The position numbers were made by a program, and so were the translations under genes. Shown here in pieces: positions 25,740 through 32,599 of a DNA stretch of 37,414 nucleotides (its first letter is position 1; each line of letters starts with the position of its first letter). The notes under the pieces are model-generated. The model was given only the letters and a program-made list of their open reading frames with translations. It had not been told where the DNA came from and searched no databases. This DNA is from Bacteroidaceae bacterium. Lineage in GTDB: Bacteria; Bacteroidota; Bacteroidia; Bacteroidales; Bacteroidaceae. The DNA lies in assembly GCA_017483765.1 (NCBI GenBank), contig JAFUVE010000051.1, forward strand, positions 1-37,414. Direction: 5' to 3'.

Positions 25740-27872
25740 CTAAAACATACTGCTTTCGTTGACTGTGCCGTAGGAGCGTCTTGGCGCAGACCGTCTTTCT
25801 GTGCATGGCGTGCTGCGCGGCATCTCCTCGTGCACCACGCAGGCTATCATGTTTGTCATCACGATGTCGTCGTGGTTGTTGTGGCCGGGGATGTTGCCGT
25901 AGCTGCCGTCCGTACGCTCCTCGTAGATGGACAGCTCCTTATAGAACGCCTCGTCGGGGTCGTGAAACAAGCCGTCTTCGAAGCATTTCGTAAAACGGTC
26001 CACCATCAGCTGTTTGGTACGGCGGTTCGTGTGGAAGCCCACCTTGCGGTGAATCCCCTGACTGATATCCTCGGGGTCTGTGGATGGGCGGGTGTACAGG
26101 TTGCGGTATATGGCTTTCAGCTCCTCTATCACGCTCACGGCATGGTCCGTATTTTCCAGGAACTCGACGGATTCGGCCTTTTTCTTGTCGAACGTGTTGC
26201 TCTCGAACACGATTTTCGCCTCGTCGTACCACCACCCCATCTGAGCGGCTTTCCGGGCCAGGTCATCGAACCGGCAATGGCCTCGCCAGCGGGCCACGAC
26301 CCTCAGCCCTTCAGCCACCTGCTTTCCATAGCATTTCCTGTGGATGCCGTTGCTGAGTTCGTCCTGGAGGGTGTCAGCCCCGATGCGGTCAATCACCGTG
26401 ATGACGGAATAGTCCGACTGCTCCCGGCGGCCTCCCACATCCACCGTGATCATGTAACGATCCTGGAACACCTGCTTCTCCGGGTATTCCCACACCTTCA
26501 GGGCACCCTCCTCGTCTGCCACCTCATGCTCCACCTCGCCGTCTTTCAACGTCATGTCGCCCCGGAAGAGGGGAAATTGCGTCTCGCGTTTCGCTGCTTC
26601 CTCCACCTTCTCCGGGTCTATGATCAGGTGGCCGCTGAAGGTGAAGCACTCGATGTCGTCGCTCGGTGCCTCGCTCGCCATCTGGGCATGGGAATGGAAG
26701 GACTTGCGCCGCTCCACATACCATTTGATATGCTCGAGCGTGGCCCCTTTCACCCACAGTTTCCACAAGTAGTCGCCCGGCTCTGCCGTCTTCTCCGTCG
26801 TCACGCTGTTGTTCTTACGCTCCAGCAGACGGGCTGCAAACGCGTCGCGTTCAGCATCATCGTCGAACGGCAGCATGTCGTGCTCGATAAAGAAGAACGG
26901 GATGAAAAGAGCCTGACGGGCAGAATGATGTGCTTTAGCTTCCTGGTATTCGTCATAGAAATAGCCGCTCTTGCCGTTCGCCGTCGACTCCATCACCTCC
27001 ATCGTGTAGGGCACTCCCTCGGCAATGCCGCTCGTCACGGCCCGGATCAGTCCTGCCGCGCTTTTCTGAGGGGTCTGCCTCCAGTAGGCCACTTCCGAGA
27101 AGTGTGCCATGGCGATGTCGCAGCCGCGCGTGCTTTCATAGTTCTCGTAGGAGCTGACCGTGATGACGTTCGTGCGGACGGGCTTGCCGTGCTTGTCGGC
27201 TATCACGCAGTCGGAAGCCGAACGCTCGTAGGGTGCGAATTTCAGCTCTCCTTGGCCAAACACGTCTTGAGGGAAAAACTGAAGCACTTTCGTGTACATC
27301 GCCTTGATCCGGCGTGCCGTGTCCTTCGTCTGGGCAACGATAAGAGAGTTCCACCCTTCCTTCACGAACAGCTGGATCCAGGCCATATAGAGCTGCACGA
27401 GCGTGGACCCTCCCCACTGGCGGGCTTTCAGCAGGATGAGGCGGATAGGCTTGGATGCACGGCGCATCCCCTCCAGCTTGTCGAGCAGCACGCGCTGGGC
27501 ATAGTTCAGCTTGAACGGCATCAGCCGGCCGCTCACCTTGTCCTTGATATGGAAGGCGCGGACGAAGGCGAACGCCGGGTCGTGGGCCATCCGCAGGCGG
27601 TTCAGCTCACGGGAGAGGCGCTGGCGCTCGTCTGCTTTGTCTTTCCCCTGGGCCTGCAGGTAAGCGCCGATACTCCCGGCATCAATCACCTTCTTGTAGT
27701 CTGTCAGTTCCGTCACTTCCCGCGTCAGCCACTGCTCAGGCAGGTCGTGGTCGGGGATATGCACATAGGTGCGGTCGTCGCCCATCCCACGGCCAGTCAG
27801 CTGGTCGGCCTCAGCGAAAAAAGCGGCTTTCCTCCGTATGTTTTCTTCGATTAGTTCTTCTGTTGTCATCAT
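25740..27872 (-). CDS. Phage terminase large subunit (TerL)
   Basis: A 710-residue packaging motor. The ATPase part has Walker A LKARQWGGST (residues 148-157), a Walker B-like strand CDIAMAHFSEVAYW (251-264) and a coupling motif near MEVMESTANG (291-300). The nuclease part, an RNase H-like fold, shows the acidic residues expected: VDVGG with Asp478, FESNT with Glu557, and HDD at 667-669. The enzyme would cut concatemeric phage DNA and pump it into a prohead. Its neighbours are the portal upstream and a structural protein downstream, all on the minus strand. The frame is intact. Translation can start at either of two adjacent Met codons. Confidence 0.9.
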   Translation of the reverse strand: MMTTEELIEENIRRKAAFFAEADQLTGRGMGDDRTYVHIPDHDLPEQWLTREVTELTDYKKVIDAGSIGAYLQAQGKDKADERQRLSRELNRLRMAHDPAFAFVRAFHIKDKVSGRLMPFKLNYAQRVLLDKLEGMRRASKPIRLILLKARQWGGSTLVQLYMAWIQLFVKEGWNSLIVAQTKDTARRIKAMYTKVLQFFPQDVFGQGELKFAPYERSASDCVIADKHGKPVRTNVITVSSYENYESTRGCDIAMAHFSEVAYWRQTPQKSAAGLIRAVTSGIAEGVPYTMEVMESTANGKSGYFYDEYQEAKAHHSARQALFIPFFFIEHDMLPFDDDAERDAFAARLLERKNNSVTTEKTAEPGDYLWKLWVKGATLEHIKWYVERRKSFHSHAQMASEAPSDDIECFTFSGHLIIDPEKVEEAAKRETQFPLFRGDMTLKDGEVEHEVADEEGALKVWEYPEKQVFQDRYMITVDVGGRREQSDYSVITVIDRIGADTLQDELSNGIHRKCYGKQVAEGLRVVARWRGHCRFDDLARKAAQMGWWYDEAKIVFESNTFDKKKAESVEFLENTDHAVSVIEELKAIYRNLYTRPSTDPEDISQGIHRKVGFHTNRRTKQLMVDRFTKCFEDGLFHDPDEAFYKELSIYEERTDGSYGNIPGHNNHDDIVMTNMIACVVHEEMPRSTPCTERRSAPRRSYGTVNESSMF

Positions 27873-27892
27873 TGTGTGTGTGTTTCATGGTT

Positions 27893-27935
27893 TCTCAACT
27901 AATATTCCCCTCAACTCTAAACTCTCAACTAATAT
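27893..27935. repeat. Short direct repeats between portal and terminase genes
   Basis: TCTCAACTAATAT occurs at 27893-27905 and again at 27923-27935, with further CTCAACT pieces between and up to the portal stop codon. This is another low-complexity array at a gene end. Confidence 0.5.
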
Positions 27936-27939
27936 CACT

Positions 27940-29631
27940 CTAAATACTCAACTGGCTTCCCCCTGGCAAATACAGATTCTGGAGCAGCTGCTCGGTGGTG
28001 ATGGCGTTCTTCTGCCACATCTGCATCACCAGGTCGTTGGTCATCATGCGTGCCACCGGCGTGTCGCCGTTATCCTGAATGCTCACCTTGAAGTCGATGT
28101 CCGCCACCTGCTGCGGCTCATACGTGAGGTAGCGGCCGTACTCCTGCTTGCGGGCCGGCGCCACAAGCCGCGGCTTCTGGTAGTACTGGTGGATCACCTT
28201 CATCTTCTTACGCGCCAGACTGCGCTCAAACTCCGTGAACTTGCCCGTCAGCGCTGCCACGCTCGTCGAAGAGTTCTCCATCTCCATGGCATAACGGGCG
28301 TAACCGGTGTTGCCGGAGGGAGGAACGCCCTGGAGCGAGGAGTTCACACTCGTGATCTCGTTGATGCTGGAGAGTTGCAGCTGCAGCATCTCCGACACCC
28401 CCAGGTTCAGCGCGTTCTGCGTGATGATCTCGGGCTTCGCACCCGTGGGGTCTGGCTCGTACACAATCCAGCCGCCCACCTCCACTGCCTGCCGGGCAAA
28501 CTCGTCTATCGTCATGTTTCTCGGGATGGACCGCTTCGGAATCATCTTCAGTCCTTTGATGGACGAGTTGATATACATGTCGTTGAGCGTGATGAGGCGG
28601 TTCACGTAGCGTTGCTGGTCGATGACGGAGCTCATGAACGGATAAATTCGCCCGTTCACGAAGTGGTAGGCGGCCATCACGTAAGGATGGTCTTTATGTT
28701 CGTAAGGCGAGTCATACTCCCGGAGCACGGTTCCGTCGGGGGCGAGGAGCGTGAAATGCCAGGTCTCGTCGTAGGCGGGCTCCACCATGATGGGATTTCC
28801 CTTCCTACGGCGGTTTTCCGCCTCGATCTCAGCCAGCTCGGATGCCTCGACGAGGAAGACGGGCTGAGACTTGTCCTCACGGTCCACACATCGGTAGCGC
28901 ATTCGGGGCTGGCGGGTCCAGACGTGGTAGGTGCGGAGCAGCGTCTCGTCGGCGGCATGCCAGAAGTCAAGGTTGTCGTGCTGGTCGGTCAGCTGTGTGG
29001 AGCCAGAAAGGAATCTCGCATAAGGGGCGTAAATCTCTTTGAGGTTGACACCGACCACGCCACGCAGCATCGACGTCAGCTCAGGATAGGTGTAGTCGCG
29101 GATCTCGCCGATGAGGGCGACGTCCCACAGGCGCGGGTCGTTCATCTTGCTCTCGAAAAAGAAATAATCAGGGTTGACGGGAAACGTGTAGGCGTCGTCC
29201 TGCCCGTTCGTGCTGCCCCACTCCTCGCACACCACGCTCAGCCCTCCTTGCATCAGCTCCTCCATCTGGCTGACCAGTAGCTCTTTCATGCTGTTCGTTT
29301 CCCAGTTCGACTGCAAGGCATTCGTCATCATGCGGCTTTTCTCGTCGGCATCCTCGCTCCGGGCATAGCACACGGGCATCGTGCTCCGCTTCGCAATCAG
29401 TCCCGTCAGCGCATGCACAATCTTGATCAGGTGGTTGTTCTGAAGGGGCACCGCACCGCTATGGCGGGCGATACGCTCCCGTTCTGTCACCAACCGGCCG
29501 TCGTCGTCAACCACCAGGTCGCCCCACTGGTCGCCATAGATGTAATTGATATTCCTTCTGCGGGTCTGGCGGAAGTCCTCCAGCCCCAGCCACGCACGCT
29601 CAGCGCGCAGCAACAAATTCATGTTTTTCAT
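27940..29631 (-). CDS. Phage portal protein
   Basis: A 563-residue protein from the chosen start at 29631 (MKNMNLLLRAERAW). The open frame extends to 29706, but that part would translate the REP palindrome and a direct repeat, so I reject it; 29622 (MNLLLRAERAW) is an alternative. Features of portal proteins are NYIYGDQWGDLV near the N-terminus, NNHLIKIVHALTGLIAKR, the central helical part with YVNRLITLNDMYINSSIKGL, and the clip/crown-like helices LALTGKF-type near residues 470-500 (VAALTGKFTEFERSLARKK). It would form the ring through which TerL packages DNA. It lies 67 bp upstream of the TerL gene. No scaffold or capsid gene follows, so the prophage is incomplete here. Confidence 0.8.
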   Translation of the reverse strand: MKNMNLLLRAERAWLGLEDFRQTRRRNINYIYGDQWGDLVVDDDGRLVTERERIARHSGAVPLQNNHLIKIVHALTGLIAKRSTMPVCYARSEDADEKSRMMTNALQSNWETNSMKELLVSQMEELMQGGLSVVCEEWGSTNGQDDAYTFPVNPDYFFFESKMNDPRLWDVALIGEIRDYTYPELTSMLRGVVGVNLKEIYAPYARFLSGSTQLTDQHDNLDFWHAADETLLRTYHVWTRQPRMRYRCVDREDKSQPVFLVEASELAEIEAENRRRKGNPIMVEPAYDETWHFTLLAPDGTVLREYDSPYEHKDHPYVMAAYHFVNGRIYPFMSSVIDQQRYVNRLITLNDMYINSSIKGLKMIPKRSIPRNMTIDEFARQAVEVGGWIVYEPDPTGAKPEIITQNALNLGVSEMLQLQLSSINEITSVNSSLQGVPPSGNTGYARYAMEMENSSTSVAALTGKFTEFERSLARKKMKVIHQYYQKPRLVAPARKQEYGRYLTYEPQQVADIDFKVSIQDNGDTPVARMMTNDLVMQMWQKNAITTEQLLQNLYLPGGSQLSI

Positions 29632-29643
29632 CGTATTATGTAT

Positions 29644-29800
29644 TTTGTAGAGACGCCCCGCGGGGCGTCTTGTAACTAAAAACCCCAACCGTATTTTCAA
29701 AATCACTCCTCCAACAAACGTCCAACTCCTTCAAATTCCTTGCAAAATTACATGAAAAAGCAACATCTTTCCCACGTTTTCGGAAAAAATGAAAAATTTT
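29644..29800. repeat. 157-bp direct repeat, left copy
   Basis: It begins with the REP-like palindrome and runs to GAAAAATTTT at 29791-29800. The five differences from the right copy are clustered at 29683-29684, 29703, 29705 and 29753. The endonuclease promoter starts right after it at 29811. Confidence 0.93.
29647..29678 (+). repeat. REP-like palindromic element, copy 3
   Basis: The core AGACGCCCCGCGGGGCGTCT is a perfect 20-bp palindrome, flanked by GTAG and TGTAACTA. It is identical to copy 5 and forms the outer end of the left direct repeat. Confidence 0.85.
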
Positions 29801-29810
29801 TAAAATATAT

Positions 29811-29841
29811 TTTGTTATTTTCTTAAAATAAAGTAATTTTG
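29811..29841 (+). promoter_or_regulatory. Promoter of the restriction-modification genes
   Basis: TTTG (29811-29814), a 19-bp spacer and TAATTTTG (29834-29841) match the consensus fully. The site is inside the island, just past the direct repeat, so the genes bring their own promoter. It also argues for the ATG at 29866 as the endonuclease start. Confidence 0.75.
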
Positions 29842-29865
29842 CAAATCATAAAAAAGAATCAGTAT

Positions 29866-30930
29866 ATGAAAAACAAACCTGCATTATTTGGACAAAAGTA
29901 TTCAAGCAGAGATTATACAAAAGCTGAATGCTGGGGAAAGAATCAATTCAATAGTTCTTTTCCAGCATCACTTGTCGCCTATATGTATTCCAAAGGTATA
30001 AAGCCTGTTTATATAAAAACAACTTCTGAGAACAAAATAATCCACACATTAATTAATGCAGATGAATTATTTGGAATCAATCCTTTAAGTGAGGAAACTT
30101 ACTATAACTACGAGGCAGGCTTTGCACCATACGAAAAATTTTATCAAGGAGAAAGAGAAAAGATTGATCTTGTCATGATGAATAGAAAAACAAACCAGTT
30201 ACTAACAGGATTGGAAATAAAACTCACAGCTATTCCTGACAATACCACAAAAAACTATCAAGAATCTGAATGGGGCACAGAAATCGTGATGCGTCCACCA
30301 ACTATATGTTTTCTCGCTTGCAGCATTTGCAATAGTTACACATCATTAAAAGAAAAAGAAAGACTTCGTTCGTTTTTACGACAAGTCCCACAAATAAACC
30401 ATTGGGAAGAGATGGATGAAGTTATACCATATTACGAAAAGATTTTGTCTTCTCTATTAGCCATATCAAAAGACTTAACAAAAAAGCAACGTCCCCTAAT
30501 AATACAGCCAATATGGAAGACAGAAGGAAACAAAATGCGACTGAAAGATGATTGTTTAGACGTGTTTGTTTGGTCTAATTTGTCAATCATACAAATGTGT
30601 TGCACAGAAGACAATACAACTATCTCTCGAATAAACAGATTTCATAGAACAATCATATGGATTTACAAGATGCTTCTTGATTACGTTACATATGACACTT
30701 TTGATTATAAGCGAATAATAAGATTACAGTCTTACAATTTGGCCAATGATAAAGCATTTGCATTGCCAGGCACGAAATCACTAAAATTCATCAAAAACGA
30801 CATCATAATTAAACCTCGAATTTCTAAATTCGAGATAAAAAACATCATATTGGGAGGAGGCCAAGATCTATTAAGTCCCGAAAGAAGATTTGATGCAGTT
30901 TTAGTAAATAGTCCAGATATTTTTGATTAA
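29866..30930 (+). CDS. Type II restriction endonuclease, HindVP-like
   Basis: A 354-residue protein that I assign to the HindVP restriction endonuclease family from the N-terminal pattern (LFGQKYSSRDYTKAECWGKN and NQFNSSFPASLVAYM) and the segment TGLEIKLTAIPDNTT. The probable nuclease centre is Asp101 (KIDLVMM) with Glu117 and Lys119 (LEIKL), the PD-(D/E)XK layout. HindVP cuts GRCGYC; whether this protein shares that target cannot be read directly. The start at 29866 follows the promoter; an upstream TTG at 29839 would overlap the -7 element. The methyltransferase begins 5 bp after the stop, so the two form a tight operon with the nuclease first. Confidence 0.78.
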   Translation: MKNKPALFGQKYSSRDYTKAECWGKNQFNSSFPASLVAYMYSKGIKPVYIKTTSENKIIHTLINADELFGINPLSEETYYNYEAGFAPYEKFYQGEREKIDLVMMNRKTNQLLTGLEIKLTAIPDNTTKNYQESEWGTEIVMRPPTICFLACSICNSYTSLKEKERLRSFLRQVPQINHWEEMDEVIPYYEKILSSLLAISKDLTKKQRPLIIQPIWKTEGNKMRLKDDCLDVFVWSNLSIIQMCCTEDNTTISRINRFHRTIIWIYKMLLDYVTYDTFDYKRIIRLQSYNLANDKAFALPGTKSLKFIKNDIIIKPRISKFEIKNIILGGGQDLLSPERRFDAVLVNSPDIFD

Positions 30931-30935
30931 TAGAA

Positions 30936-31934
30936 ATGAAAGTTGTAGATTTATTTTGCGGATGTGGAGGCTTAAGTTTGGGATTCCAGCTTGCCGGATA
31001 TGAAATAGTTGCAGCATATGACAAATGGGAGGCTGCAATAAACGTTTATCGTCAAAATTTCAGCCATATTGCTGAAATATTAGACCTAAGTAATGTTGAA
31101 TCGTGCAGTGAAGTTATTAGAAGACTAAATCCTGACATGATTATCGGAGGTCCACCATGCCAAGATTTTTCCTCAGCGGGGAAGCGGAATGAAAATGGTG
31201 GTAGAGGAGATTTGACGATTAGTTATGCCAATATCATCCATCAGGTTAGGCCAAAATGGTTTGTAATGGAAAATGTTGCCAGAATTACAAAAACCCAAAA
31301 ACTTGTTGAGGCAAAAGAAATATTCAAAAGCGCAGGATATGGACTTACTCAGCAAATTCTTGACGCATCACTTTGTGGAGTTCCACAACAACGCAAGAGA
31401 TTTTTCCTCATTGGAAAACTCCATGAGATGGATGGTTTTATGGAGCCATTCATTCTAGAAAAACTGGCAAAAAAGCCTATGACTATGCGTGATTATTTTG
31501 GAGACAGTCTTGGAATAGAATTTTACTACAGACATCCACGCAGTTATGTGAGAAGAGGTATTTTCAGCATAGATGAACCTAGTCCAACAGTAAGGGGTGT
31601 CAATCGTCCAATGCCAGATGGATATCAAATTCATGCTAATGACCCTGTTAATTCAAAAGAAGGAATTCGTCCATTAACAACTCTTGAGCGTAGCTACATT
31701 CAAACATTTCCCAAAGATTTTATTTTTTCAGGAAATAAAACCAACATGGAACAAATGATAGGAAATGCTGTTCCCGTAAATCTTGGAAAATTTGTAGCTG
31801 AGGCTATCAAACGATATATCGAAAATCCACATCTAAAGAGGAATTTAGAGATAGACTTTGATTTATGGGATCCTGCCAGCAGAATAGCATATTATGCTAG
31901 CGAACCTTCGTTATATAATCCGAAAAACGAATAA
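30936..31934 (+). CDS. C5-cytosine DNA methyltransferase of the type II system
   Basis: A 332-residue enzyme that adds a methyl group to cytosine C5 using S-adenosylmethionine and protects host DNA from the paired nuclease. All key motifs are present: motif I DLFCGCGGLSLGF (residues 5-17), motif IV GGPPCQDFSSAGKR with catalytic Cys75, motif VI MENVARI (Glu112), motif VIII QQRKRFFLIG (151-160), motif IX SPTVRGVNRP and motif X MIGNAVPVNLGKFVAEAI. The target-recognition part between VIII and IX is short. The frame is intact and codon use is AT-rich like the nuclease, unlike the neighbouring phage and surface genes. It appears functional. Confidence 0.95.
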   Translation: MKVVDLFCGCGGLSLGFQLAGYEIVAAYDKWEAAINVYRQNFSHIAEILDLSNVESCSEVIRRLNPDMIIGGPPCQDFSSAGKRNENGGRGDLTISYANIIHQVRPKWFVMENVARITKTQKLVEAKEIFKSAGYGLTQQILDASLCGVPQQRKRFFLIGKLHEMDGFMEPFILEKLAKKPMTMRDYFGDSLGIEFYYRHPRSYVRRGIFSIDEPSPTVRGVNRPMPDGYQIHANDPVNSKEGIRPLTTLERSYIQTFPKDFIFSGNKTNMEQMIGNAVPVNLGKFVAEAIKRYIENPHLKRNLEIDFDLWDPASRIAYYASEPSLYNPKNE

Positions 31935-31967
31935 GTAACCGTAGTCAAATATTTTTATCACTTAGTT

Positions 31968-31999
31968 GTAGAGATGCCCCACGGGACATCTTGTAACTT
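31968..31999 (+). repeat. REP-like palindromic element, copy 4 (degenerate)
   Basis: The same flanks (GTAGAG and TTGTAACTT), but the core reads GATGCCCCACGGGACATC. Both GACGCC and GGCGTC boxes found in the other four copies are altered. It lies 34 bp after the methyltransferase stop, inside the island. Confidence 0.8.
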
Positions 32000-32008
32000 T
32001 TAACTTCT

Positions 32009-32289
32009 ACGTTAACGCGAGTTCGATGAGATTAAGAATATGTCTAATTACTTGATTATTTGACGAATAGTGGGTCACTAATATACTTTGACTTTTAACA
32101 CAAATGTCCATGAATGTCCATGAATTATACATAAATAGTGTGAAGAAAAAATTATTTATGGCGCATTCGTGGGCATTCATGAATATTCATGTGAAGAAAG
32201 AATTATTAAAAGAAGCCATGCGTCTATAAGGAAAGTGCTGTAGACAACCAACTTAGTCTATTCTAAAATTTGTCGAACTCACGTTACGT
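32009..32289. mobile_element. Candidate MITE with terminal inverted repeats
   Basis: ACGTTAACGCGAGTTCGA (32009-32026) is matched in inverted form by TCGAACTCACGTTACGT (32273-32289), with one mismatch and one gap. The 281-bp interior has no gene but holds AATGTCCATG twice in tandem (about 32103-32122), further CATTCATGAATATTCATG, and GTGAAGAAA-GAATTATT twice. The size and ends fit a small non-autonomous element. Target duplications are not clear. The rest of the 31935-32599 gap is the degenerate REP copy, the right direct repeat and the BspA promoter. Confidence 0.45.
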
Positions 32290-32293
32290 TATG

Positions 32294-32450
32294 TTTGTAG
32301 AGACGCCCCGCGGGGCGTCTTGTAACTAAAAAGACCAACCGTATTTTCAAAACCTCTCCTCCAACAAACGTCCAACTCCTTCAAATTCCTTGCAAAATTA
32401 CAAGAAAAAGCAACATCTTTCCCACGTTTTCGGAAAAAATGAAAAATTTT
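32294..32450. repeat. 157-bp direct repeat, right copy
   Basis: Matches 29644-29800 at a constant offset of 2650 bp. It ends where the promoter region of the BspA-like gene begins, so it is probably the copy that was originally next to that gene. Confidence 0.93.
32297..32328 (+). repeat. REP-like palindromic element, copy 5
   Basis: Identical to copy 3 over 32 bp and located at the same place inside the right direct repeat. Confidence 0.85.
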
Positions 32451-32485
32451 GACGAGGCAACTTTTTCTATTTACGAAATTATTCG

Positions 32486-32493
32486 TATATTTG
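32486..32493 (+). promoter_or_regulatory. Candidate -7 element for the BspA-like gene
   Basis: TATATTTG lies about 107 bp before the start codon at 32600. A T-run at 32462-32466 is near the -33 position but lacks the G of TTTG, so the promoter call is moderate. Confidence 0.45.
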
Positions 32494-32599
32494 TGCCATC
32501 TTTATCATTGAACCTGAATAAAACGCAAGAATTATTCGTTTTTGTTTTCTGACGAGACACAACATCTTCTTTTCCATAACTAACAAACCTAATGACAAC

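Larger units (their letters stand above)
29644..32450. mobile_element. Restriction-modification island between long direct repeats
   Basis: A 157-bp sequence at 29644-29800 is repeated at 32294-32450 in direct orientation, 152 of 157 positions identical with no indel. Between them lie a HindVP-like endonuclease, a C5-cytosine methyltransferase and a small repeat-rich segment. The island is visibly richer in A and T than the flanking genes. There is no transposase or integrase. The layout fits insertion of an R-M unit with long target duplication, or a cassette able to leave by recombination between the repeats. Confidence 0.7.

Noticed and set aside
25503-27854. 783-codon plus-strand open frame
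   Set aside because: It is antisense to the large terminase, whose ATPase and nuclease motifs are clear; GC-rich third positions keep the opposite frame open.
29632-29706. N-terminal extension of the portal protein
   Set aside because: It would translate the REP palindrome and part of the 157-bp direct repeat, and lacks similarity to portal N-termini.
29641-32330. IS element carrying the R-M genes
   Set aside because: No transposase gene and no short terminal inverted repeats at the borders; the borders are long direct repeats instead.
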